Assembly (NCBI RefSeq): GCF_900119365.1
Contig: NZ_FPJO01000015.1
Location: 44,404 to 108,403 of the forward strand
DNA from: Streptomyces atratus
GTDB lineage: Bacteria; Actinomycetota; Actinomycetes; Streptomycetales; Streptomycetaceae
Direction: 5' to 3'
Length of the DNA: 64,000 nt
Shown: positions 58,474 through 64,000 of the stretch, piece after piece
How positions within the stretch are numbered: position 1 is the first letter of the stretch
Layout: the number at the start of each line of letters is the position of its first letter
Translations under genes and position numbers: made by a program
Notes under the pieces: model-generated
What the model saw: the letters and a program-made list of their open reading frames with translations, nothing else
The model's database searches: none
Told to the model about the DNA's origin: nothing

Positions 58474-59139
58474 TCACTTCTTCCGTGCAGTGGCCTTCTT
58501 CGCCGTGGTCTTGCGCGCGGTGGTCTTCTTCGCGGGCGCCTTCTTCGCCGTGGCCTTCTTCGCGGGCGCGGTCTTGCTGGCGACAGCCTTCTTGGCGGCC
58601 GTCGTCTTCTTCGCCGCAGCGGTCGTCTTCTTCGCGGCCGCCGTGGTCTTCTTGGCCGCCGCGGTGGTCTTCTTCGCGGTGGTCTTCTTGGCCGCCGCGG
58701 TCTTCGCCGCGGTGGTCTTCTTGGCGGTGACCTTCTTCGCCGTGGCCTTCTTCGCCGCGGCCTTCTTGGCGGCGGCCTTGGTCGTCGTACGGGTGGAAGG
58801 ACCGCCCGAGAGGCTGCCCTTGGGCGCCTTCTTCACGGCCACTTCGCCGCCCTTGGGGAGCTTCTTCGAGCCGCTCACCAGGTCCTTGAAGCCCTGGCCC
58901 GCACGGAAGCGGGGAACCGAGGTCTTCTTGACCCGCACGCGCTCACCCGTCTGCGGGTTGCGGGCGTAACGGGCGGGGCGGTCGACCTTCTCGAACGAGC
59001 CGAAGCCGGTGACCGAGACACGGTCCCCCGCGACAACCGCACGGACGATCGCGTCGAGTACCGCGTCGACGGCGTCGGCGGCCTGCTGGCGGCCTCCGAC
59101 CTTGTCGGCAATCGCTTCTACGAGCTGCGCCTTGTTCAC
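58474..59139 (-). CDS. hupS: HU-like nucleoid protein HupS with Lys/Ala-rich tail
   Basis: A 221-residue protein. The first ~95 residues are the HU fold (NKAQLVEAIADKVGGRQQAA, VTGFGSFEKVDRPARYARNP). The rest is a histone H1-like tail built from AAAKKTT/TAKK repeats, also visible in the DNA as an imperfect 18-21-bp period. HupS in S. coelicolor compacts spore nucleoids; the tail raises affinity for DNA (established). GTG 59139 with GGGGAAG upstream. Confidence 0.95.
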   Translation of the reverse strand: MNKAQLVEAIADKVGGRQQAADAVDAVLDAIVRAVVAGDRVSVTGFGSFEKVDRPARYARNPQTGERVRVKKTSVPRFRAGQGFKDLVSGSKKLPKGGEVAVKKAPKGSLSGGPSTRTTTKAAAKKAAAKKATAKKVTAKKTTAAKTAAAKKTTAKKTTAAAKKTTAAAKKTTAAAKKTTAAKKAVASKTAPAKKATAKKAPAKKTTARKTTAKKATARKK

Positions 59140-59190
59140 GTCTTCCCCTTCGGAGACATTGCCAGAACGAAAGTGTTCAAGCGTTTTCGC

Positions 59191-59219
59191 ACGTTAGGCA
59201 GATATATACCGCAAATCAA
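59191..59219 (-). promoter_or_regulatory. Candidate hupS promoter
   Basis: On the minus strand TTGATT (59219-59214) and TAACGT (59196-59191) are separated by 17 bases in a locally AT-rich stretch, 52 bases before the hupS start. Prediction only. Confidence 0.4.
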
Positions 59220-59282
59220 ACACGAAACGGGCTAATCACCCTAGTGCCGCAACGAAGTCGACCGCTGCACAGTTCCGCAGAG

Positions 59283-59510
59283 TCAGTCACCTTCGGGGAA
59301 TCGGCCCTCATCGAGGTCCTTCATCAACCGGTCCAGACGCCTTGCCGCATCCGGGAGATCGTGCTTAGCCGCGGCCGTGATGACCAACAGCTTCCGGGAC
59401 AGCGCCATCCTTACGCCCTCCGGGACTTGCAGTGCGCGCACTCTTGTGTGCGCTTCCTTCAATCGGTCGGCGACTTGGCCGTAAAGCTTGAGTTGGCTGT
59501 CGCGTTCCAT
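59283..59510 (-). CDS. Small conserved Streptomyces protein of unknown function
   Basis: A 75-residue helical protein, MERDSQLKLYGQVADRLKEA, RVRALQVPEGVRMALSRKLL, LDRLMKDLDEGRFPEGD. Not recognised as a known family; it lies between leuD and hupS on their strand, with a terminator before it (59564-59599), so it has its own promoter. ATG 59510. Confidence 0.8.
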   Translation of the reverse strand: MERDSQLKLYGQVADRLKEAHTRVRALQVPEGVRMALSRKLLVITAAAKHDLPDAARRLDRLMKDLDEGRFPEGD

Positions 59511-59563
59511 GCACCGATTGTGCCATCTGGGGCGAGTTGTCGCCCGACGGGGTCTCAACAAGC

Positions 59564-59599
59564 GACTGCGCCCCCTACCAGATGGCAGGGGGCGCAGTC
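59564..59599 (-). terminator. Terminator downstream of leuCD
   Basis: GACTGCGCCCCCT (59564-59576) and AGGGGGCGCAGTC (59587-59599) pair perfectly over 13 bases with a ten-base loop, 15 bases beyond the leuD stop. Confidence 0.88.
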
Positions 59600-59614
59600 C
59601 TGGAAACGTGCTGC

Positions 59615-60223
59615 TCAGGCGTTAATTGTACGTGGCTTGAAGGTCGGCCTTGCCGCCTCATAAGTCGCGATGTCCGCTTCGTTCTGAAGGGTGAGGCTGA
59701 TGTCGTCCAGCCCGTTGAGCAGTCGCCAACGGGAGTTCTCGTCGAGCTCGAAGTCGGCGGTCAGCTGCGATCCGTCGGTGGCCTCGGCGCGGACCTGGCG
59801 CGCCTCCAGGTCGACGGTGATCTCGGCCGTGGGGTCGGCCTCGGTCAGCTCCCAGAGCGCGTCGACCACCTTCTGGTCGAGCACGACGGTCAACAGCCCG
59901 TTCTTCAGCGAGTTGCCGCGGAAGATGTCGGCGAACCGGGAGGAGACGACGGCCTTGAAACCGTAGTTCTGCAGCGCCCACACGGCGTGTTCGCGGGACG
60001 ATCCGGTACCGAAGTCGGGCCCGGCGACCAGGACCGTGGCACCCTTGCGCTCCGGGCGGTTGAGGACGAAGTTCTCGTCCTTGCGCCAGGCCTCGAAGAG
60101 CCCGTCCTCGAAGCCGTCCCGGGTGACCTTCTTCAGCCAGTGGGCGGGGATGATCTGGTCGGTGTCGACGTTGCTGCGGCGCAGCGGGACGGCCCGGCCG
60201 GTGTGCGTGGTGAAAGCTTCCAT
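59615..60223 (-). CDS. leuD: 3-isopropylmalate dehydratase small subunit
   Basis: A 202-residue LeuD: MEAFTTHTGRAVPLRRSNVD, DQIIPAHWLKKVTRDGFEDG, VLVAGPDFGTGSSREHAVWA, and SRFADIFRGNSLKNGLL. With LeuC it isomerises 2- to 3-isopropylmalate in leucine synthesis. It starts five bases after leuC. Confidence 0.97.
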   Translation of the reverse strand: MEAFTTHTGRAVPLRRSNVDTDQIIPAHWLKKVTRDGFEDGLFEAWRKDENFVLNRPERKGATVLVAGPDFGTGSSREHAVWALQNYGFKAVVSSRFADIFRGNSLKNGLLTVVLDQKVVDALWELTEADPTAEITVDLEARQVRAEATDGSQLTADFELDENSRWRLLNGLDDISLTLQNEADIATYEAARPTFKPRTINA

Positions 60224-60228
60224 GATTC

Positions 60229-61653
60229 TCAGACTCCGGCGGGCGTACGGGCGTCGGACAGGTCGGCGGGCGAGGCCAGGTGGCCCAGCACGGCGGTGGC
60301 GGCGGCGACCTGCGGGGAGACCAGGTGCGTACGGCCGCCCTTGCCCTGCCGGCCCTCGAAGTTGCGGTTCGAGGTGGAGGCGGAGCGCTCGCCGGGGGCC
60401 AGCTGGTCGGGGTTCATGCCGAGGCACATCGAGCAGCCGGCGTGCCGCCATTCGGCGCCCGCGGCGGTGAAGACCTTGTCCAGGCCCTCCTCGACGGCCT
60501 GCAGGGCGACCCGGACGGAGCCCGGGACGACCAGCATCCGTACCCCGTCGGCGACTTTGCGTCCGTCCAGGATCGCGGCCGCGTTGCGCAGGTCCTCGAT
60601 CCGGCCATTGGTGCAGGAGCCTACGAAGACGGTGTCCACGTTGATCTCGCGCAGCGGCTGGCCGGCGGTCAACCCCATGTACTCCAGGGCCTTTTCGGCG
60701 GCATTGCGCTCCGAGGCGTCCTCGTACGAAGCAGGGTCGGGGACGTTGGCCGACAGGGGCGCGCCCTGGCCGGGGTTGGTGCCCCAGGTGACGAACGGGG
60801 CCAGCTCGGCCGCGTCGATGACGACCTCGGCGTCGAAGACCGCGTCGTCGTCGGTGCGCAGCGTCTTCCAGTACGCGACGGCGGCGTCCCAGTCCTCGCC
60901 CTGCGGGGCGTGGTCGCGGCCCTTGAGGTAGTCGAAGGTGGTCTCGTCCGGGGCGATCATGCCCGCCCGGGCACCGGCCTCGATCGACATGTTGCAGATG
61001 GTCATCCGGGCTTCCATCGAGAGCTTCTCGATGGCGGAGCCGCGGTACTCCAGGATGTAGCCCTGGCCGCCGCCGGTGCCGATCCGGGCGATGATCGCGA
61101 GGATCAGGTCCTTGGCCGTGACGCCGTCGGGCAGTTCGCCGTCGATGGTGATGGCCATGGTCTTCGGGCGGGCCAGCGGCAGTGTCTGGGTGGCCAGCAC
61201 GTGCTCGACCTGGCTGGTGCCGATGCCGAACGCCAGCGCGCCGAAGGCGCCGTGCGTGGACGTGTGGGAGTCGCCGCAGACCACGGTGGTGCCGGGCTGG
61301 GTCAGGCCCAGCTGCGGGCCGACCACGTGCACGACGCCCTGCTCGACGTCGCCCAGGGGGTGCAGCCGTACGCCGAACTCCGCGCAGTTCTTGCGCAGGG
61401 TCTCCAGCTGGGCGCGGGAGACCGGGTCGGCGATCGGCTTGTCGATGTCGAGGGTCGGGGTGTTGTGATCCTCGGTGGCGATGGTGAGATCGAGGCGCCG
61501 CACCCGGCGTCCGGCCTGCCGGAGGCCGTCGAAGGCCTGGGGGCTGGTCACCTCGTGCAGCAGGTGCAGATCGATGAAGAGGAGGTCGGGCTCACCTTCG
61601 GCGCGCCGGACGACATGGTCGTCCCAGACCTTCTCCGCGAGTGTCCTACCCAT
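60229..61653 (-). CDS. leuC: 3-isopropylmalate dehydratase large subunit
   Basis: A 474-residue aconitase-family protein. The iron-sulfur cysteines are in VGSCTNGRIEDL and AGCSMCLGMNPDQ; CGDSHTSTHGAFGALAFGIG, CNMSIEAGARAGMIAPDE and SNRNFEGRQG are conserved. ATG 61653 follows GGAGGG at six bases. An 8-bp leader hairpin (61666-61685) sits right before the ribosome site. NdgR controls leuCD in S. coelicolor. Confidence 0.97.
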   Translation of the reverse strand: MGRTLAEKVWDDHVVRRAEGEPDLLFIDLHLLHEVTSPQAFDGLRQAGRRVRRLDLTIATEDHNTPTLDIDKPIADPVSRAQLETLRKNCAEFGVRLHPLGDVEQGVVHVVGPQLGLTQPGTTVVCGDSHTSTHGAFGALAFGIGTSQVEHVLATQTLPLARPKTMAITIDGELPDGVTAKDLILAIIARIGTGGGQGYILEYRGSAIEKLSMEARMTICNMSIEAGARAGMIAPDETTFDYLKGRDHAPQGEDWDAAVAYWKTLRTDDDAVFDAEVVIDAAELAPFVTWGTNPGQGAPLSANVPDPASYEDASERNAAEKALEYMGLTAGQPLREINVDTVFVGSCTNGRIEDLRNAAAILDGRKVADGVRMLVVPGSVRVALQAVEEGLDKVFTAAGAEWRHAGCSMCLGMNPDQLAPGERSASTSNRNFEGRQGKGGRTHLVSPQVAAATAVLGHLASPADLSDARTPAGV

Positions 61654-61665
61654 CGCTTTCCCTCC

Positions 61666-61685
61666 GGCCGGCGTCTTCGCCGGCC
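61666..61685 (-). promoter_or_regulatory. Leader hairpin adjacent to the leuC ribosome binding site
   Basis: GGCCGGCG (61666-61673) and CGCCGGCC (61678-61685) pair perfectly with a four-base loop, directly upstream of the leuC GGAGG (61661-61665). It could affect translation or mRNA stability; the effect is not known. Confidence 0.5.
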
Positions 61686-61827
61686 CAACTAGAGATTCGG
61701 TGCGCCGCCGTCCGGACCCCCGTGCGGGGCGGTGACTGCGGGCCGTTGTGTGGCCGCCCGTACAGGTTCGCAACTTTCGCCGAATATTGAACTTGCGTTT
61801 CACAGAGTGAGACGGGAGTATCGTCGT

Positions 61828-62544
61828 ATGGACAACTCTAGCGGCGTCGGCGTTCTCGACAAGGCAGCTCTGGTATTGAGCGCCCTGGAGTCCGGTCCGG
61901 CCACCCTCGCCGGGCTGGTCGCGGCGACCGGGCTCGCACGACCCACGGCCCACCGGCTGGCCGTGGCACTGGAACACCACCGGATGGTGGCGAGGGACAT
62001 GCAGGGCCGTTTCATTCTCGGCCCCCGGCTGGCGGAGCTCGCGGCGGCAGCGGGCGAGGACCGCCTGCTGGCCACTGCGGGCCCGGTGCTCACGCACCTG
62101 CGCGACATCACCGGCGAGAGCGCGCAGCTCTACCGCCGGCAGGGCGAGATGCGGATCTGCGTGGCGGCGGCGGAGCGGCTGTCCGGCCTGCGGGACACCG
62201 TGCCGGTCGGCTCCACGCTCACCATGAAGGCCGGCTCGTCGGCCCAGATCCTGATGGCCTGGGAGGAGCCGGAGCGCCTGCACCGCGGCCTCCAGGGCGC
62301 CCGCTTCACGGCGACGGCGCTCTCGGGCGTACGGCGCAGGGGCTGGGCCCAGTCGATCGGCGAGCGCGAGCCGGGCGTGGCCTCGGTATCGGCCCCGGTG
62401 CGCGGCCCCTCGAACCGAGTGGTCGCCGCCGTCTCGGTCTCCGGACCGATCGAGCGGCTGACCAGGCACCCGGGCCGGATGCACGCCCAGGCGGTCATCG
62501 ATTCGGCGGCCAGACTCAGCGAGGCCCTGCGCCGTAACGGCTGA
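61828..62544 (+). CDS. ndgR: IclR-family regulator NdgR
   Basis: A 238-residue IclR protein: winged helix (AALVLSALESGPATLAGLVA, TGLARPTAHRLAVALEHHRM) and C-terminal effector domain (DTVPVGSTLTMKAGSSAQIL, WAQSIGEREPGVASVSAPVR). Divergent from leuC across 174 bases. NdgR of S. coelicolor controls amino-acid synthesis, including leuCD, and quorum-type signals (established). ATG 61828 with GGGAG upstream. Confidence 0.95.
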   Translation: MDNSSGVGVLDKAALVLSALESGPATLAGLVAATGLARPTAHRLAVALEHHRMVARDMQGRFILGPRLAELAAAAGEDRLLATAGPVLTHLRDITGESAQLYRRQGEMRICVAAAERLSGLRDTVPVGSTLTMKAGSSAQILMAWEEPERLHRGLQGARFTATALSGVRRRGWAQSIGEREPGVASVSAPVRGPSNRVVAAVSVSGPIERLTRHPGRMHAQAVIDSAARLSEALRRNG

Positions 62545-62613
62545 CGCATCCGGCAAGTCCCCGGCCGCCCCAGCGTCGTGGCGGCACCCTCTCAGAACCT
62601 CACTCGCGAAGCC

Positions 62614-63111
62614 TCACTTCGCGGACGAGCGGTGTGCGAGACGGTCGGCCCCCCGACGACCGCGCACCTCCAGCGGCAGTACGCCGGTCGCCCCTGCCAG
62701 CCCGTGGGCCGGCATGTCGGCGTAGATCGATTCGTAACCGCCCTCGGGCACCATGTACGCCTCGTGCCACAGCCCCACGTGCCGCCGGGACTTCTTCTCC
62801 TTGCGGTTCATGATCGCCCAGGCCTTGCGGTGGAACATGTCGGGAGCGCTCGCGTACGCGTAGAGCTTCTCCTTCGACTCCCAGTACTGGACGACGTAGT
62901 ACGTCCGCGGCGAGCCGGTCAACAGCGTGTGGCCCAGCAGGCCGCGCCCCTTGTCCTTGCCCAACTCCCGCAGCATGCGCCCCATCGCCAACAGCACGGG
63001 CAGCCAATGGTGCACGCCCCAGAAGTGGTTGATGCGCATCCCGATGAGCAGCACGACCACCTCACCCTCGGCCGCGGCAGTGGTCCGTCCCGGATTCGGC
63101 TTCGCGAACAT
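62614..63111 (-). CDS. DUF4188 family protein
   Basis: A 165-residue protein of the DUF4188 family, with VVVLLIGMRINHFWGVHHWL, MGRMLRELGKDKGRGLLGHT, PRTYYVVQYWESKEKLYAYA and SRRHVGLWHEAYMVPEGGYE. The family is thought to be a dimeric ferredoxin-like fold related to antibiotic monooxygenases; function unknown. Divergent from a MerR regulator with a palindromic operator between, so it is the likely target of that regulator. ATG 63111 with AAGGGG upstream. Confidence 0.85.
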   Translation of the reverse strand: MFAKPNPGRTTAAAEGEVVVLLIGMRINHFWGVHHWLPVLLAMGRMLRELGKDKGRGLLGHTLLTGSPRTYYVVQYWESKEKLYAYASAPDMFHRKAWAIMNRKEKKSRRHVGLWHEAYMVPEGGYESIYADMPAHGLAGATGVLPLEVRGRRGADRLAHRSSAK

Positions 63112-63139
63112 GCCTACCCCTTCGCCTGTTGGAGAGTTT

Positions 63140-63162
63140 CACTATCCAATGATTGGATAGTG
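63140..63162. promoter_or_regulatory. Palindromic operator between the DUF4188 gene and the MerR gene
   Basis: CACTATCCAAT (63140-63150) and ATTGGATAGTG (63152-63162) are perfect inverted repeats around a single G, in the 89-base divergent region. MerR proteins bind such palindromes between -35 and -10 of the target. Likely shared operator. Confidence 0.8.
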
Positions 63163-63200
63163 GCACTGCCCAAGAGGTGGCGCAAGGGAAGGCACGGAAC

Positions 63201-63842
63201 ATGCGGCTCTCGGAACTGAGCGAGAAGAGCGGCGTCAAGACCGCGACGATCAAGTACTACCTGCGTGAGGGGCTGCTGCACCCCGGCCGGCGGATCACCG
63301 CGACGCAGGCCGATTACGACGAGAGGCATGTGCGCCGACTGCGTCTGGTGCGGGCCCTGATCCAGGTGGGCCGCCTTCCCGTGGCCACGGCGCGCGAGGT
63401 CCTCTCCCACATCGACGACGACTCCCTGGGCCGGACGATCCGGCTGGGCGCGGCGCTGTGGTCGCTCCCGCACGGCCCCGACCCCGACGAGGAGGCCCCG
63501 GAGACCGCGACCGCCCGCGCGGAGGTCGAGCGGCTCCTGGACCGGATCGGCTGGGCGACGTCGCAGGAGATCGGCTCCCTCTCCCCCACGTATCGCGCGC
63601 TGGTGTCCTCGGTGGCCACCCTGATCCGCCTCGGCTACCCATGCGACATCGATTACCTGGCCGAGCAGGCCGGTCTGATGCATCAAGTCGCCGTCCAGGA
63701 CCTGGACATGATGGAGACGCACCCCACGGAGTCGGAGCAGGTGGAGATGGCGGTCGCGTCGGCCGTGCTCTACGAGCCGTTGCTGATGTCCCTGCGCCGG
63801 ATGGCCCAGGAGGAGGAGTCGGCCCGGCGCTACGGCCTCTGA
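63201..63842 (+). CDS. MerR-family transcriptional regulator
   Basis: A 213-residue protein: MRLSELSEKSGVKTATIKYY, LREGLLHPGRRITATQADYD, RHVRRLRLVRALIQVGRLPV. The N-terminal winged helix and wing are typical MerR. The long C-terminal part (from about residue 80) has no recognisable ligand domain. Regulates itself and the divergent DUF4188 gene (inference from operator). ATG 63201 with GGGAAGG upstream. Confidence 0.9.
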   Translation: MRLSELSEKSGVKTATIKYYLREGLLHPGRRITATQADYDERHVRRLRLVRALIQVGRLPVATAREVLSHIDDDSLGRTIRLGAALWSLPHGPDPDEEAPETATARAEVERLLDRIGWATSQEIGSLSPTYRALVSSVATLIRLGYPCDIDYLAEQAGLMHQVAVQDLDMMETHPTESEQVEMAVASAVLYEPLLMSLRRMAQEEESARRYGL

Positions 63843-63881
63843 ACGGGGCCGCGGCCCGAACGGGCCTCGCAGGCCAACAGC

Positions 63882-63911
63882 AAAGGCCCTTCACCGAGGT
63901 GAAGGGCCTTT
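63882..63911. terminator. Bidirectional terminator between the MerR gene and tRNA-Glu
   Basis: AAAGGCCCTTCACC (63882-63895) and GGTGAAGGGCCTTT (63898-63911) pair perfectly over 14 bases, with A- and T-rich ends. Confidence 0.93.
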
Positions 63912-63927
63912 GTCTGTCCTGCTGTTG

Positions 63928-64000
63928 TACCCCCGACCGGATTCGAACCGGCGCTACTGCCGTGAGAGGGCAGCGTGCTAGGCCGCTACACAACGGGGGC
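63928..64000 (-). tRNA. tRNA-Glu (anticodon CTC)
   Basis: On the minus strand 73 bases fold as a tRNA: acceptor GCCCCCG/CGGGGGT (first pair G-U), D arm with GTG/CAC, anticodon arm CTGCC-CTCTCAC-GGCAG (anticodon CTC), T arm GCCGG-TTCGAAT-CCGGT, discriminator A. CCA is not encoded. The gene ends exactly at the window edge. Confidence 0.95.

Noticed and set aside
58490..58800. Repeats in hupS as a CRISPR-like or minisatellite array
   Set aside because: They encode the expected Lys/Ala tail of HupS in frame and have no spacers.

Overview
The window is a high-GC chromosomal segment from a Streptomyces species. The evidence is dense GC-rich coding with frequent GTG starts, the sporulation sigma factor WhiG, the developmental regulator NsdA, the Lys/Ala-tailed spore nucleoid protein HupS, a run of tandem type I signal peptidases, and a gene order matching (inverted) the S. 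coelicolor core interval from ndgR/leuCD through glcP, nsdA, amtB-glnK-glnD, rpsP-rplS and the sip cluster to whiG and rpsB. Most genes lie on the minus strand.

Layout. 1-7.5 kb: rpsB (5' part), a secreted M23-like peptidase, a TetR regulator, whiG, and the tightly coupled yraN-comM-dprA DNA-processing genes, then a DUF2469 gene and a NUDIX hydrolase. 7.5-12.5 kb: five signal peptidase I genes (sipW, sipX, sipY, a second sipY-like copy, sipZ) with a MITE-like element between the two sipY copies. 12.5-16 kb: ribosomal/translation cluster rpsP-khpA-rimM-trmD-rplS and a putative zinc peptidase. 16-18.2 kb: a decayed second prolyl-tRNA synthetase and a methyltransferase. 18.2-30.4 kb: ftsH, ffh, the nitrogen-sensing operon amtB-glnK-glnD with a GlnR-type operator, nsdA, a primase-polymerase-like protein and ftsY. 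30.5-38.2 kb: NCS1 permease, luciferase-like oxidoreductase, glucose permease glcP and smc. 38.5-45.4 kb: small proteins, acyP, a CAP-domain remnant, an HxlR regulator, mutM-rnc-rpmF-DUF177, a DivIVA-like protein, coaD and rsmD. 45.5-53.1 kb: recG interrupted by an intein, a FakA-like DAK protein, rpmB, thiD and thiL. 53.4-64 kb: a small Lrp/AsnC-type ligand-binding protein, a DUF3515 lipoprotein, ddl, gpsA, plsC-like, cofC, hupS, leuDC with divergent ndgR, a DUF4188/MerR divergent pair, and tRNA-Glu(CTC).

How the genes work together. The region is mainly housekeeping: SRP targeting (ffh, ftsY) and signal-peptide cleavage (sip genes) serve secretion; smc, hupS and a DivIVA-like protein serve chromosome and cell-division organisation; mutM, recG, comM/dprA/yraN handle DNA repair and processing; amtB-glnK-glnD sense nitrogen; glcP brings in glucose; plsC/gpsA make phospholipid precursors; ddl makes D-Ala-D-Ala.

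The most unusual features are (1) an intein of 339 residues inside the Walker A motif of RecG that begins with Ala and carries the Trp/Cys/Thr signature of class 3 inteins plus two LAGLIDADG motifs; (2) a second ProRS gene killed by an amber codon in motif 2 and an in-frame internal deletion; (3) a fifth signal peptidase made by duplication, with a MITE-like insertion between the copies; and (4) a perfect 11-1-11 palindrome between a MerR regulator and a DUF4188 gene. No CRISPR array, prophage or biosynthetic gene cluster was seen.
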